A stretch of DNA of 64,000 bases from Candidatus Sulfopaludibacter sp. SbA3 (GCA_945903265.1 CAMDNQ010000006.1:106635-170634), one strand, 5' to 3'. Shown: positions 1 to 11,269, numbered from the stretch's first letter. Notes: a model not told the origin generated them from the letters alone. Translations and numbers: made by a program.

Positions 1-1
1 G

Positions 2-1078
2 CGCCACCTGACGGACTGCCTATCAGTACAGGCCGAGGTCGCCGCCCGCATCGCCGAGTCGCTGACCGTCGAACTCGTGCCTGATACGCCGCAGACGCCG
101 TATCTCGTCACCACCTCAGTGTCTGCCTACCAGGCCTATCTGAAGGGCCGCTACCACTGGAACAACTGGGTGCGTCCCGATGATGAAGGCGTGGAAGAGG
201 CGCTCGCGTCGTTCACCGAATCGCTGCGGCTGGATCCCCTGTTCGCGCCGGCGCATGCGGGCATCGCGCGCCTGCACACGGCGCGCGCCCTGCACTACCG
301 CGAGCGGCCGCGCGGCGTGTTCGAGCTCGCGCGCGTGTCGGCGAAGCGCGCGCTGGAGCTCGATTCCACGCTCGCCGAGGCGCACCTCGCGCTCGCCGAC
401 ATCCGCCGGATGCTCGAATGGGACTGGCGGGGCGCCGAAGCCGCGTACCTGCAGGCGATCACCTTGAACCCCAGTCAGGAGAACTCGCATCGCGGCTACG
501 GCACGATGCTGATCGCGCTGGGGCGGCCACAGGAGGCGCTTCGCGAAATCGAGCGCGCGGTTGAAATGGATCCGCTCTGCCTGGTGGTCAGCACGAGCGC
601 CGCCTGGGTGAATTACCTGGCGGGCGACGCCGCGCGTGCGCTGACGTACTGCCGCCGCACGACCGACATCGATCCCGACTACCTGCCCGCGTGGCGCATC
701 ATGGGCGCCGTTTATCTGCTGGAAGGCCGGACCGCCGACGCGCTGCGCGTCCTCGAGGCGGCATACGGTCGCGCGCGCCACGACCCGATTCACGTGGCGT
801 CGCTCGTGCACGCCCGGGCAACGCTCGGCGACACCGCGGCCGCCGCGGAGCTGGCGATCGATCTGCGCCGGCTGTCGCGCACGCGCTACGTCCCGCCGTA
901 TCACGTGGCAGTCGCGCACGTCGGCCTGGGCGACGCGGACGCCGCATTCGCGTCCCTCGAACAGGCGGTTGTCGACTGCGACCCCGCGCTGACGTACCTC
1001 GCCGTGGAGCCGCGCTTCGAACCGATCCGCGCCGACGCACGCTATGCCCGGCTCCTCGATCTCCTCGGCCTCGCGTAG
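2..1078 (+). CDS. TPR-repeat protein, C-terminal part (5' end outside window)
   Basis: Frame is open to the window edge (RHLTDCLSVQAEVAARIAESLTVEL before the listed Met); TPR-like repeats (ALASFTESLRLDPLFAPAHAGIARLH; AYLQAITLNPSQENSHRGYG). Typical of the C-terminus of wHTH/cyclase/kinase-TPR proteins. Confidence 0.8.
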   Translation, partial: RHLTDCLSVQAEVAARIAESLTVELVPDTPQTPYLVTTSVSAYQAYLKGRYHWNNWVRPDDEGVEEALASFTESLRLDPLFAPAHAGIARLHTARALHYRERPRGVFELARVSAKRALELDSTLAEAHLALADIRRMLEWDWRGAEAAYLQAITLNPSQENSHRGYGTMLIALGRPQEALREIERAVEMDPLCLVVSTSAAWVNYLAGDAARALTYCRRTTDIDPDYLPAWRIMGAVYLLEGRTADALRVLEAAYGRARHDPIHVASLVHARATLGDTAAAAELAIDLRRLSRTRYVPPYHVAVAHVGLGDADAAFASLEQAVVDCDPALTYLAVEPRFEPIRADARYARLLDLLGLA

Positions 1079-1116
1079 CCGCGGTCCATCGGACCCGCCC
1101 TGATATCCTTCCACCC

Positions 1117-1800
1117 GTGAGAATCCTCGTCGTCGAAGACGAGCTGAAGGTGGCGAATGCCCTGCGGGAAGGCCTCCAGGGCGAAAAATTCGACGTCGTC
1201 GTCGAACGGACCGGTGAGGGCGCGTTCTTCCGCGTCACGACCGAAACCTTCGATGCCGTGCTGCTCGATCTGACGCTGCCCGGCCGCGACGGGCTGGAGA
1301 TCCTGACCGCGATGCGCGAGCGGGGCATCAAGACGCCGGTCCTGGTGCTGACCGCGCGCGACACGCTGCAGGATCGCGTCCTCGGCCTCGACAGCGGCGC
1401 CGACGACTACGTCATCAAGCCGTTCGCCTTTGCGGAGCTCATCGCCAGGATTCGCGCGCTCGTGCGCCGCGGCCGCGCCGCGGAATCGCCGCGGCTTGCC
1501 GCCGCCGACCTTGACGTCAATCTGATCACCCGCAAGGTCACGCGCGGCGGCCAGGCGATCGAGCTCACCGTCCGCGAGTTCGAGCTGCTCGACTACCTGC
1601 TCCGTCACCAGGGCCAGGTCGTCTCGCGCGAAACGCTCGCGCGCGACGTCTGGAAGGAGACCGCCCGGACGACGCCGCTCGACAACGTGATCGACGTGCA
1701 CATCGCCCGCCTCCGCCGGAAGGTTGACACCGACGAGAACACCAAGCTGATTCACACGGTACGCGGCGTCGGCTTCATGCTGCGCGAGGGAGAGCCGTGA
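1117..1800 (+). CDS. OmpR-family response regulator
   Basis: GTG start at 1117; receiver (VRILVVEDELKVANALREG...DAVLLDLTLPGRDG...DDYVIKPF) plus C-terminal winged helix (LTVREFELLDYLLRHQGQVVSRETL...NVIDVHIARLRRKVD). Confidence 0.95.
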   Translation: MRILVVEDELKVANALREGLQGEKFDVVVERTGEGAFFRVTTETFDAVLLDLTLPGRDGLEILTAMRERGIKTPVLVLTARDTLQDRVLGLDSGADDYVIKPFAFAELIARIRALVRRGRAAESPRLAAADLDVNLITRKVTRGGQAIELTVREFELLDYLLRHQGQVVSRETLARDVWKETARTTPLDNVIDVHIARLRRKVDTDENTKLIHTVRGVGFMLREGEP

Positions 1801-3191
1801 AGCGCTGGTGGCGGTCGCACAGCGTGCGCGTCAGGCTCACGCTCTGGTATCTCGCGGCGATGGTCGTCATCCTGGCGATGTACGCGGCCGTGGTCTTCGT
1901 GTTCGTCAGCCGCAATGCCTCAGAGACGCTGAACAGCCGCCTGCGCGGCGACTTTCAGTGGGCGTCCGCCATGGTGGAGCAGACACCGGAGGGCGGCATC
2001 ACCTGGTACGAAGACATCAACGAGGAGGAGAGCTTCTGGCTTCAAGTCTGGAGTCCGGACGGCGAGCTCCTGTATCAGAACTCCGAGGCGATCCGCAGCG
2101 CCCTCGAAGGCAGCCGCGAACTCGCGCTGAGAGGCACTGAGGAGATTGCGGTCCTGGACCACCCGGTCGCGCCCGTGCGCGTGCTGACGCAGCGCGGGAC
2201 GATCGGCGGCACCGCGGTCGTTATCCAGGTCGGACGCTCCGAATTGACGATGCAGGAGGGGCTCGCGCAGATCGCATTGATTCTGGCGCTGGGTCTTCCG
2301 CTCGCTGTTGCCCTCGCCGGGCTGGGCGGCTACACGCTGGCGCGCCGCGCGCTGCTGCCGATCGAACGCATGACCGAACGTGCCCAGACCATCACCGCGG
2401 AGCGGTTGAGCGATCGGTTGCCGGTGGAGAACCCGGACGACGAGATGGGGCGGCTGGCGAAGGTGTTCAATGAAACCCTGGGCCGTCTCGAAGCCTCGTT
2501 CGAGCAGATGCGGCGGTTCACGTCGGACGTGTCGCACCAGCTGCGCACGCCGCTGACGTCGATTCGCAGCGTGGGAGAAGTCGGTCTGCGCGACCATCGC
2601 GACGAGCCTGCCTATCGCGGCATCATCGGCAGCATGCTCGAGGAGGCGGATCGTCTGGCGAGCCTCGTCGACAGGCTGTTGACGCTCTCGCGGGCTGAAA
2701 CGCGCCAGGCGCGCCTCACTCCGGAGGATCTCGATGCGGGCGAGCTGGCGGCCGACGTCGCGGGGCATCTCGAGGTGCTGGCGGAAGAGCAGTCACAGTC
2801 GATCGGCGTGGAGCGGGTCGGCATGCCCCATGCCTTTGCGGATCGCTTCGTCGTGCGCCAGGCGCTCATCAACCTGGTCGACAACGCGATCAAGTTCACC
2901 CCGGCGGGCGGCCAGATCCGCATCAGGGTCGCCGAGGCGTCGGATCACGTGTTGATCGACGTGATCGACAGCGGCAAGGGCATCGACTCCTCGGCGCGCG
3001 ATCACATCTTCGATCGCTTCTATCGGGCGGCTGATTCGGGCACCACGGGCGCGGGACTCGGGCTGTCGATTGCCAAGGGAGCCGTTGAAGCCGCGGGCGG
3101 AAGTCTGACGCTCATGGCCTCCGGGCCAGGGGGCAGCACGTTCCGGATCATGCTGCCGAGAGCCACGAAGCCGATACGCCGCGCCGTTTAG
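1797..3191 (+). CDS. Sensor histidine kinase (two TM, HAMP, HisKA, HATPase_c)
   Basis: VSHQLRTPLTSIRS H-box, NLVDNAIKFTPAGG N-box, GAGLGLSIAK G-box; overlaps the response regulator by 4 bp. Confidence 0.95.
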   Translation: MKRWWRSHSVRVRLTLWYLAAMVVILAMYAAVVFVFVSRNASETLNSRLRGDFQWASAMVEQTPEGGITWYEDINEEESFWLQVWSPDGELLYQNSEAIRSALEGSRELALRGTEEIAVLDHPVAPVRVLTQRGTIGGTAVVIQVGRSELTMQEGLAQIALILALGLPLAVALAGLGGYTLARRALLPIERMTERAQTITAERLSDRLPVENPDDEMGRLAKVFNETLGRLEASFEQMRRFTSDVSHQLRTPLTSIRSVGEVGLRDHRDEPAYRGIIGSMLEEADRLASLVDRLLTLSRAETRQARLTPEDLDAGELAADVAGHLEVLAEEQSQSIGVERVGMPHAFADRFVVRQALINLVDNAIKFTPAGGQIRIRVAEASDHVLIDVIDSGKGIDSSARDHIFDRFYRAADSGTTGAGLGLSIAKGAVEAAGGSLTLMASGPGGSTFRIMLPRATKPIRRAV

Positions 3192-3281
3192 GTTAGACTC
3201 ATCCTCCACCGCCGACCGACCGACCGCTTCTCCGACAACCCGACGCAACAACGCACCACACCCGTCGAGGGCCTACGTGTG

Positions 3282-4307
3282 ATGGCAGTGATCAGAGATC
3301 CGGTTCCGGCGTTCGAGTTCTTCGAACCGACGTCCGTCGAGGATGCACAGGTACTCCTGCGGCGCTACGGGGCGGATGCGTGGGTGCTCGCGGGCGGCCT
3401 CGATAGCCTGGACTGGCTCAAAGACCGGATCAAGCGTCCCGAGGCGCTCGTCGACCTCGGAAACATTCCGGGACTCAAAGGCATTCGCGAGTGGGACGGC
3501 GGACTCGAGATCGGCGCCATGACGACGCTTGCCGAACTCGTGCGGCACCCGGCCGTCCGTGATCGTTATGCGCTTCTGCTGGAAGCCGCGGAAGCCACCG
3601 ACTCCACGCAGATTCGCAACCAGGGGACGCTTGGCGGCAACGTGTCGCAGGATACGCGCTGCTGGTACTACCGGGCCGGGTGGGCCTGTTACCGCGCGGG
3701 CGGCGACATGTGCCATGCGGACACACCGGAGGCCATCAACCGGGAGCACGCGATCCTGCACGCCGATCGCTGCGTCGCCGTGAATGCCTCCGACACAGCG
3801 CCTGCCTTGATCGCCCTTGATGCCCGGATGGTCATCCGCACCGCCGGCGGCGCCGAGCGCATCGTCGCCGCGGAGGAATATTTCGTGGGTCCCGGGGTCG
3901 ACATCACGCGCATGACGATCCTCGAGCCGGGCGACGTGCTCATGGCCATCCGGCTTCCGGCCACGTGGGGCGGAGCCAGGTTTTATTTCGAGAAGGTGCG
4001 CGACCGGCAGGCCGGGGATTTCGCGCTCGCCAGCGTGGCGTCAGCGACGGTCGTGGGGAATGCGGGCATCGAACGGATGCGGATTGCGGTCAACGGCGTT
4101 GCCGCGCGCCCGCTGCGCCTCCATGCGGTCGAGATGCTGGTGCGCGGCCGGCCGGCGAGTGAGTCCACGGCTATGGCTGCCGCCAACCTTGCGGTCGACG
4201 GCGCACAGCCGCTGAAGTTCAACGCCTACAAAGTGCCGCTGATGCGGGACCTGGTGAAGCGTGCGATTCGCGGATCCACGGCGGCTGCGTGGAGCCTGCT
4301 TACCTGA
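3282..4307 (+). CDS. Molybdenum hydroxylase FAD-binding subunit with 4-Cys insertion
   Basis: FAD_binding_5/CO_deh_flav_C pattern (WVLAGGLDSL, TLGGNVSQDTRCWYYRAGWACYRAGGDMCHAD...DRCVAV). Confidence 0.9.
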   Translation: MAVIRDPVPAFEFFEPTSVEDAQVLLRRYGADAWVLAGGLDSLDWLKDRIKRPEALVDLGNIPGLKGIREWDGGLEIGAMTTLAELVRHPAVRDRYALLLEAAEATDSTQIRNQGTLGGNVSQDTRCWYYRAGWACYRAGGDMCHADTPEAINREHAILHADRCVAVNASDTAPALIALDARMVIRTAGGAERIVAAEEYFVGPGVDITRMTILEPGDVLMAIRLPATWGGARFYFEKVRDRQAGDFALASVASATVVGNAGIERMRIAVNGVAARPLRLHAVEMLVRGRPASESTAMAAANLAVDGAQPLKFNAYKVPLMRDLVKRAIRGSTAAAWSLLT

Positions 4308-5310
4308 TCTGATCGGCAGCGAGCGCGACGGTCAGCGCGTAGTAATGCGCGCAGTTATAGCGGAGGATCGCGTCGTAATTCTCGTAGACCAGGAACGTGC
4401 GCGCGTCGGTCGTCACCAGTCCCGCCTTTACACCCGCCCTCGGCAACGCGCGTCCGGTCATGGTGCGCACCCCGAGCTTCTGCCAGTCCGCGAGCGGGAT
4501 GCGTTCGGTCATGTTGCGCATCGCGAAGCACCCTTCGGTCCGCTTCGTCGTTTCCTTGTCGATGCGTTCCCGCGCGGCGGCGCTGACGCGCACCTCCCGC
4601 CCCCACGTGAATTCGTCGTCCCATCCCGATTCCTCGAGATAGTTCGCGATGGAGGCGAGCGCGTCGCCCGTGGAACGCCAGATGTCCGTGCGTCCGTCGC
4701 GGTCGAAGTCTTCGGCAAATTTCAGGTAGCTGGACGGCATGAACTGCGGGTGCCCCATGGCCCCGGCCCACGACCCCGTCATGCGCGAGGCCTCGATGTG
4801 CCCGCGCTGGACGATCGTCAATGCGTCGAACAATTCGCCGCGGAAAAAGGCGGCTCGGCGTGGTTCCCACGCCAGCGTAGCGAGCGCCTGGAAAATCGGC
4901 GTGCTGCCCGTGATCCGGCCGTACTGCGTCTCCATTCCCCAGATCGCGAGGATGAACCGGCGCTGGACGTCGTAGCTGTTCTCGATCCTGCCGAGCAGCT
5001 GGCGGTGCTGGCGGGCCATGTCGCGGCCGCGCCTGAGAAAGAGCGGCGTCACGCGAACCTTGTAGTACCGCTCGAACCCGACGACCAGCTCCGCCTGGGA
5101 CCGGTCGTTCTGGATCACCCGCTGCAGCGGCTGGATGCCCGAGAGCGTCTGCTTGACGAGCGCTTCGCTGTACCCGCGGCCGCGGGCTTCCTCGATCAGC
5201 GCCTCCCGCCACTCGTCGAAGGGCGGCGGTTCGGGGGGGATGTCGGCTGGCTGTTGCTGCTGCGGCGCTCCCAGCCAGGCGGCGATAAGGACGAGACTGA
5301 GCAGGCGCAT
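4300..5310 (-). CDS. Lytic murein transglycosylase (MltB type)
   Basis: [61 protein letters not shown]; signal peptide [14 protein letters not shown]. Confidence 0.92.
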   Translation of the reverse strand: MRLLSLVLIAAWLGAPQQQQPADIPPEPPPFDEWREALIEEARGRGYSEALVKQTLSGIQPLQRVIQNDRSQAELVVGFERYYKVRVTPLFLRRGRDMARQHRQLLGRIENSYDVQRRFILAIWGMETQYGRITGSTPIFQALATLAWEPRRAAFFRGELFDALTIVQRGHIEASRMTGSWAGAMGHPQFMPSSYLKFAEDFDRDGRTDIWRSTGDALASIANYLEESGWDDEFTWGREVRVSAAARERIDKETTKRTEGCFAMRNMTERIPLADWQKLGVRTMTGRALPRAGVKAGLVTTDARTFLVYENYDAILRYNCAHYYALTVALAADQIR

Positions 5311-5329
5311 CTCAGTGATAATAGCCGCC

Positions 5330-5821
5330 ATGCCATACACCTTGAACGTCAATGGAAAGACGACGGTTGTTGACGCGCCGGCAGATATGCCGCTGCTCTG
5401 GGTGCTCCGCGACGTCCTGAGCCTCAAGGGAACGAAATACGGCTGTGGTATCGGCCAGTGCGGCGCCTGCACGGTGCACGTCCGCGGCCGTGCGGTGCGG
5501 TCGTGCCAGACGACGGTCGCCGCTGCGGCGGGAGCGCCGATTACGACCATTGAAGGCCTCTCGGCCGACGGGTCGCATCCGCTGCAGGTGACGTGGCAGG
5601 AAATCGATGTCCCGCAGTGCGGCTACTGCCAGGCGGGCCAGATTATGTCGGCGGCTGCGCTGCTGCAGGCCACTCCGCGGCCCACGAACGCCCAGATCGA
5701 TACGGCGATGAACGGCAACGTCTGCCGCTGCGGCACGTATCTCCGCATTCGCGAGGCGATTCACAAGGCGGCCGCGATGCAACCTGGCCAGACGCCGCAA
5801 ACGGCGCGCGCATCCCGCTAG
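5330..5821 (+). CDS. (2Fe-2S)-binding small subunit of molybdenum hydroxylase (IorA-like)
   Basis: [18 protein letters not shown] and [10 protein letters not shown]...[16 protein letters not shown] cluster motifs. Confidence 0.95.
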   Translation: MPYTLNVNGKTTVVDAPADMPLLWVLRDVLSLKGTKYGCGIGQCGACTVHVRGRAVRSCQTTVAAAAGAPITTIEGLSADGSHPLQVTWQEIDVPQCGYCQAGQIMSAAALLQATPRPTNAQIDTAMNGNVCRCGTYLRIREAIHKAAAMQPGQTPQTARASR

Positions 5822-5831
5822 GAGAAGGCAC

Positions 5832-8054
5832 ATGACAAAAAACCTGTCGCTGGATCGCCGCTCCTTCCTCCGCATCTCCGCCCTTGCCGGCGGCGGTGTC
5901 CTCATTTCCGCCTACATCGACCCGGTGGGGAGCGTGTTCGCGCAGGCCACGGCCGCGCCGCCGGTCGCGTTCGTGCCCAACGCGTTCGTCAAGGTCACCG
6001 CCGACAACATCGTCACGATCATCTCGAAGAACCCGGAGATCGGGCAGGGCATCAAGACGTCGCTGCCGATGCTGATCGCCGAGGAGCTCGAGGTGGACTG
6101 GGAGACGGTCCGCATCGAGCAGGCGGACCTGGACCAGGCGAAGTACGGCCAGCAGAATGCCGGCGGCAGCACGGCGACGCCCAACAACTACGACCCGCTG
6201 CGCCGCGTCGGGGCGTCGGTCCGTCAGATGTTCATTGCCGCGGCCGCTCAGGGCTGGGGCGTGCCGGCCGCCGAGTGCTCGGCCGCGTCGGCCACCGTGC
6301 GTCATCAGGCGTCGGGACGCTCGATGACCTACGGGCAGCTCGCGGGCGCAGTCGCGACGATGGCCCCGCCGGACATGGCGGGCGTGCCGCTCAAGCCGCA
6401 GTCCGCGCACAAGATCGTCGGCCAGCCGAAGGGCGGCTACGACAATCGCGCGATTGTCACCGGCCAGCCGACGTTCGGCATCGACCTGACGCTGCCGGGC
6501 ATGCTGTTCGCGGTCTACGAGAAGTGCCCGGTGTACGCCGGCACGGTCGTGAGCGCGAACTACGACGAGGTGAAGGCGCTGCCGGGAGTCCGTCACGTCT
6601 TCGCAGTGGTTGGCACGACCGACACGCGCGGCCTGATGCCGGGCGTCGCGATTGTCGCCGACAGCTGGTGGCAGGCACAGAGTGCGCGGCGCCGGCTGCG
6701 CGTGACGTGGAACGAGGGGCCGACCGCGTCACAAAGCAGCGAGGGGTTCGCGAAACAGGCGCAGCAGATCGCGACGCAGAAGCCAGCATTTCCGTTGAGA
6801 GTCGACGGGAACGTCGACCAGGCGCTGCAGGGCGCGGCGAAGGTGGTCGAGGCCGCCTACGCCTACCCGTTCATCTCCCACGCGCCGCTCGAGCCGCAGA
6901 ACTGCACCGCGCACTATCGCGACGGGAAGATGGAAATCTGGGCGCCGACGCAGACGCCGCAGAACGGGCGCCAGCTGGTGTCAACGGCGCTGAGCATCCC
7001 GCAGGAAAACATCACGATCCACATCCAGCGTGCGGGCGGCGGCTTCGGCCGGCGGCTGACGAACGACTACATGGGTGAGGCGGCGGCGATCGCCAAAGAG
7101 ATCGGCGTGCCCGTCAAGGTGCTGTGGACGCGCGAAGACGACATGCAGCACGACCACTACCGTCCGGGCGGCTTCCACTTCCTGAAAGCGGGTGTGGACG
7201 CGTCGGGCAAGGTCGTCGCGTGGCGGAACCACTTCGTCAGCTACGGCGACAACGCGAGAGGCGCCCAGGGATTCTCGAACTCGGCGAACATCAACGGCGT
7301 CGAGTTCCCCGCGCGCTTCGTACCGAACTTCGACTTCCAGTCGACGCTGATCCCGCTGGGCGTGCCGACCGGCGCCCTGCGCGCGCCGCGGAGCAACGCG
7401 TTCTCGTGGGCCTTCCAGTCCTTCATCGACGAGCTCGCGTCGGCCGCGGGGAAGGATCCGTTGCAGTTCCGGCTCGACCTCCTGTCGGGGCCGGCGATGC
7501 CGCCTCCCGCCGAAGGCGCCGACGGCTTCGACGCGGCGCGCATGCGCGGCGTGCTGGAGCTCGTGCGCGACAAGTCGGGATGGAGCAACCGTCGTCCGAC
7601 GCCAGGACGCGCGATGGGCGTGTCGTTTCAGTACAGCCATCGCGGCTACTTCGCGCACGTGGCCGACGTGAGCGTCGACGCGCAGAATCGCGTGAAGGTC
7701 AACAAGGTCTGGGTGGCTGGCGACATCGGCAGCCAGATCGTGAACCCCAGCTCGGCGATCAATCAGTCGCAGGGCGCCGTGATCGAAGGCATGAGCCACG
7801 TGATGCACTGGGAGATCACGTTTGCGAAGGGCCGGGCGGTGCAGGGCAACTTCAACGACTACCAGCCGACCCGCATGGTGCAGGCGCCGCCGGAGATCGA
7901 GGTCCACTTTCTGAAGACCGACAATCCGCCGACCGGCCTGGGCGAGCCGGCGCTCCCGCCGACCGTCGGTGCGATTGCGAACGCGATTGCCGCCGCGTCG
8001 GGGAAGCGCATCCGCAGCCTGCCGCTCGCCAAGAGCGGTTACCGCTGGGCCTGA
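5832..8054 (+). CDS. Molybdopterin-cofactor-binding large subunit (IorB-like), Tat signal
   Basis: [16 protein letters not shown] twin-Arg signal; [42 protein letters not shown]. Confidence 0.93.
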   Translation: MTKNLSLDRRSFLRISALAGGGVLISAYIDPVGSVFAQATAAPPVAFVPNAFVKVTADNIVTIISKNPEIGQGIKTSLPMLIAEELEVDWETVRIEQADLDQAKYGQQNAGGSTATPNNYDPLRRVGASVRQMFIAAAAQGWGVPAAECSAASATVRHQASGRSMTYGQLAGAVATMAPPDMAGVPLKPQSAHKIVGQPKGGYDNRAIVTGQPTFGIDLTLPGMLFAVYEKCPVYAGTVVSANYDEVKALPGVRHVFAVVGTTDTRGLMPGVAIVADSWWQAQSARRRLRVTWNEGPTASQSSEGFAKQAQQIATQKPAFPLRVDGNVDQALQGAAKVVEAAYAYPFISHAPLEPQNCTAHYRDGKMEIWAPTQTPQNGRQLVSTALSIPQENITIHIQRAGGGFGRRLTNDYMGEAAAIAKEIGVPVKVLWTREDDMQHDHYRPGGFHFLKAGVDASGKVVAWRNHFVSYGDNARGAQGFSNSANINGVEFPARFVPNFDFQSTLIPLGVPTGALRAPRSNAFSWAFQSFIDELASAAGKDPLQFRLDLLSGPAMPPPAEGADGFDAARMRGVLELVRDKSGWSNRRPTPGRAMGVSFQYSHRGYFAHVADVSVDAQNRVKVNKVWVAGDIGSQIVNPSSAINQSQGAVIEGMSHVMHWEITFAKGRAVQGNFNDYQPTRMVQAPPEIEVHFLKTDNPPTGLGEPALPPTVGAIANAIAAASGKRIRSLPLAKSGYRWA

Positions 8055-8062
8055 ACCCTCTG

Positions 8063-8147
8063 AACCACGAAGGCACGAAGTGATCGAAGGGCACGAAGTT
8101 ACATAAAGGTTTTCGTGATCTTCGTCCTCTTCGTGGCTTCGTGGTGT
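8063..8147. repeat. CACGAAG-type intergenic repeat with inverted arms
   Basis: AACCACGAAGGCACGAAG...GGGCACGAAG ... CTTCGTCCTCTTCGTGGCTTCGTGGTG; opposing arms nearly complementary. Confidence 0.75.
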
Positions 8148-8149
8148 TC

Positions 8150-9043
8150 ATGGTCCGCAGCGTGACGCCTAACTTTCAGGGTCTTCGGGTTCTCGTGCTC
8201 GAAAGCCGGCGCTCGAAGGAGATGGCGGCTCTCGTCACCACCTACGGCGGGCGCCCGGTCGCGGCGCCCGCGATGCGCGAAATACCACTCGACTCCAATC
8301 CAGACGCACTTGCCTTTGGCGACGCCCTCCTCGCGGGCCGCGTCGACGTCGTCATTCTGCTCACCGGCGTCGGGACGCGGGCCATGCTGAACGTGATCGA
8401 GACGAAGCATCCACGCGCCGCCGTCGTGGCCGCGCTGGCGAAGACCAAGGTCGTGCCGCGGGGGCCGAAGCCGCTCGCCGTGCTGCGGGAGCTGGGCATC
8501 ACGCCGTGGGTCATCGTTCCCGAGCCGAACACGTGGCGCGAGCTGCTGGAGACCGTCGATCAAGCCGTGGCGCGGACCTTGCCTGCCCCGAGCGTCGTCG
8601 AGGGGTCAGGTCCGCGGACGCTGGAGGGTATGCGCGTCGCCGTGCAGGAATACGGCAAGGCGAATTCCGAGCTCCTGGAAGGCCTCGAGACGCGCGGCGC
8701 TCGGGTGACGCGCGTGCCTGTCTATCGATGGGCGCTGCCGGAAGACATCGCCCCGCTGCAGGCGGCGACGGCCGCCATCGCCCGTGACGAGATCGACGTC
8801 GTGTTGTTCACGACGAGCGCCCAGATCGCGCATCTCGATCAGATCGCGGATGCACAAGGCACGCGGGAAGCGGTGCGCCGCGGGCTGCAACGGATGGTCG
8901 TCGCGTCGATCGGCCCGACGACCTCCGAAGAGCTGCGCCACGAAGGCATTGAGATCGATCTGGAAGCCTCGCACCCGAAGATGGGATTCCTGGTGCGAGA
9001 AGCGGCTGAGAAAGCTGCCGATATTTTGCGTACGAAGAGATAA
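8150..9043 (+). CDS. hemD: Uroporphyrinogen-III synthase family protein
   Basis: LRVLVLESRRSKEMAALVTTYGGRP..., LTGVGTRAM, VVASIGPTTSEELRHEGI. Confidence 0.8.
   Translation: MVRSVTPNFQGLRVLVLESRRSKEMAALVTTYGGRPVAAPAMREIPLDSNPDALAFGDALLAGRVDVVILLTGVGTRAMLNVIETKHPRAAVVAALAKTKVVPRGPKPLAVLRELGITPWVIVPEPNTWRELLETVDQAVARTLPAPSVVEGSGPRTLEGMRVAVQEYGKANSELLEGLETRGARVTRVPVYRWALPEDIAPLQAATAAIARDEIDVVLFTTSAQIAHLDQIADAQGTREAVRRGLQRMVVASIGPTTSEELRHEGIEIDLEASHPKMGFLVREAAEKAADILRTKR
8572..8615. repeat. REP-like palindromic element inside the hemD coding frame
   Basis: GCGGACCT(8572-8579)...AGGTCCGC(8608-8615) perfect 8-bp arms enclosing CCCCGAGCGTCGTCGAGGGG; alternative frame reads ACPERRRGV. Confidence 0.6.
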
Positions 9044-9045
9044 CC

Positions 9046-9396
9046 ATGCCGACATCCGACGAACTTCTGGAACTTGCCGAACTGTGCGCCTCGAAACTCG
9101 ACGTGGACGGCACGCTTCGCCACGTCCCTTCGTTCTCCGACGCGGAAGATCAGTGCGAAGACGAATATGAGGAGCTGCTGGTCGCCATCCACGAGGACGA
9201 GCTCTTCGCGCCCGTCGACATCCAGCGGCAGGAAGAACTGGTGGAGCAGATTGCCGCGGCATTGCCCGAAGACAAGCGGATGATGATCGTGGAGCTCGCC
9301 GACAATCACGCCCGCCACGTCTGGATGCAGCAGGAAGGCGCGTATCACGTGGGTGTCGCCGTTGGCAGGAAACTTCGCCTGCGAACCGCGAACTGA
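9046..9396 (+). CDS. Conserved-looking acidic hypothetical protein
   Basis: Starts 2 nt after hemD stop, same strand; no recognised domain. Confidence 0.65.
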   Translation: MPTSDELLELAELCASKLDVDGTLRHVPSFSDAEDQCEDEYEELLVAIHEDELFAPVDIQRQEELVEQIAAALPEDKRMMIVELADNHARHVWMQQEGAYHVGVAVGRKLRLRTAN

Positions 9397-9411
9397 CCAC
9401 GGCCCGGATTC

Positions 9412-10602
9412 TTAATTCGCGAACGCGGCGATGCCCGTTTGTGCGCGGCCGAGGATCAGCGCATGAACGTCATGCGTGCCCTCGTAGGTATTGACGACCT
9501 CGAGGTTGACGAGGTGTCGAATCACGCCGAATTCGTCGATGATGCCGTTGCCGCCCATCATGTCGCGCGCCATGCGTGCGACGTCGAGCGCCTTGCCGGC
9601 GGAATTGCGCTTCAACATCGAGGTGATTTCAGGCGCGGCGATCCCTTCATCCTTCATGCGCCCGAGCCGAAGGCAGGACTGGAGCCCGATGGTGATCTCC
9701 GTCTGCATGTCCGCGAGCTTCTTCTGGATCAGCTGGTTGGCCGCCAGCGGCCGATCGAATTGCTTGCGGTCGAGTACATACGTGCGCGCGCGGTGCCAGC
9801 AATCCTCGGCGGCGCCCAGCGCTCCCCAGGCGATGCCATACCGTGCGCTGTTCAAACAGGTGAAGGGCCCCTTCAAACCGGTGATCTCGGGGAATACGTT
9901 CTCGTCCGGACAGAACACGTCGTCCATCACGATCTCGCCGGTCACACTGGTCCGCAGCCCGACTTTGCCGTGAACGGGCGGGGCACTCAGCCCTTTCCAT
10001 GCCTTCTCGAGGATGAATCCGCGGATCGTGCCCGCGTCGTCTTTGGCCCATACGATGAAGACGTCCGCGATCGGGCTGTTGGTGATCCATGCCTTGGTTC
10101 CCGTGAGGACATAGCCACCTGACACCTTTCGTGCACGGCTGGTCATCGATCCCGGATCGGAGCCGGAATTCGGTTCGGTGAGTCCGAAACAGCCGATCCA
10201 GTCGCCGGTCGCGAGCCTGGGCAGGAACTTCTGTTTCTGAGCTTCTGTCCCGAAGTCATTGATCGGCGTCATGACGAGCGAACCCTGGACGCTCATCATG
10301 GAACGAAAGCCCGAATCGACACGTTCCACTTCGCGCGCGACGAGGCCGTAACTCACGTAATTGAGTCCTGCGCCACCGTGCTCTTCGGGGATGACGATCC
10401 CGAGCATGTCCAGCGAGCCGAGCTCGCGGAAGATCGCGACATCCGTCTCCTCACGGCGGAACGCGTCGAGTACCCGAGGCGCGAGCCGATCCTGGCAGTA
10501 GGCACGCGCCGTGTCCCGCACCAGCCGCTCCTCGTGCGTCAGTTGCTGGTCCAGCATCAGCGGGTCGCTCCAGTTGAAGCGCGCCTCGGTCTTTGTCGTC
10601 AT
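9412..10602 (-). CDS. gcdH: Acyl-CoA dehydrogenase, glutaryl-CoA dehydrogenase type
   Basis: [85 protein letters not shown]. Confidence 0.9.
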   Translation of the reverse strand: MTTKTEARFNWSDPLMLDQQLTHEERLVRDTARAYCQDRLAPRVLDAFRREETDVAIFRELGSLDMLGIVIPEEHGGAGLNYVSYGLVAREVERVDSGFRSMMSVQGSLVMTPINDFGTEAQKQKFLPRLATGDWIGCFGLTEPNSGSDPGSMTSRARKVSGGYVLTGTKAWITNSPIADVFIVWAKDDAGTIRGFILEKAWKGLSAPPVHGKVGLRTSVTGEIVMDDVFCPDENVFPEITGLKGPFTCLNSARYGIAWGALGAAEDCWHRARTYVLDRKQFDRPLAANQLIQKKLADMQTEITIGLQSCLRLGRMKDEGIAAPEITSMLKRNSAGKALDVARMARDMMGGNGIIDEFGVIRHLVNLEVVNTYEGTHDVHALILGRAQTGIAAFAN

Positions 10603-10627
10603 ACGGTTGTCCCCTGCGGCGCTGGGC

Positions 10628-11269
10628 TCACCAGCTGCCGCGCTCGCCAAAAATATCGATCAGACGGCTGATGCGATCGAATCCGCCTGACCAGTTGCGC
10701 TCCAGGGCAGTTGTCACGGCGACGCTCTCCCCCTTGCGAATCGCGCGGATGATGTCGCCGTGTTCGGAGACTGAGACGCGAAGCTCGCCGATGATCGAAC
10801 TTGCATAGAGTCGCCAGTAGCGATCCACCTGCGGGCGCACGGAGTCGTGAAGCGCAGTCACGCGCCTGCCGCCTCCGGAGGCGATGATGCGCGCGTGAAA
10901 TTCCTTGTCGATGTCGAATACCCGTCGCGGATCGACGGGCCGTTGACTGGCGATGCTGTTCAGCTTTTCATTCAGCGTGTGGAGCTCGTCCGCCAGTTTT
11001 GCCCGCCTCACGCGCGGCAGCGTCACGACCGTGGCTCCCGCGAGCGATTCCAGGTGACCCACGATCGAATACAGCTCGCGGGCGTCCTCGAGCGTCAGCG
11101 GGGCGACGACGCTGCGCGTCTTGCGGTTCTGTTTGTGCTCGATCACGTATCCGTCGCGATGCAGCCACTGGAGGGCGCCGCGAATAGGGGTCCGGCTGAG
11201 ACCGAGGCGCTCGGCGATCTCCGATTCAACAATCCACGCACCCGGAGGTAAATTGCCGCGCACGATCAA
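10628..11269 (-). CDS. GntR-family transcriptional regulator, FCD domain (start probably slightly upstream)
   Basis: w[34 protein letters not shown] domain; in-frame homology continues upstream of the listed start (AFQELREL). Confidence 0.88.
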   Translation of the reverse strand: MIVRGNLPPGAWIVESEIAERLGLSRTPIRGALQWLHRDGYVIEHKQNRKTRSVVAPLTLEDARELYSIVGHLESLAGATVVTLPRVRRAKLADELHTLNEKLNSIASQRPVDPRRVFDIDKEFHARIIASGGGRRVTALHDSVRPQVDRYWRLYASSIIGELRVSVSEHGDIIRAIRKGESVAVTTALERNWSGGFDRISRLIDIFGERGSW

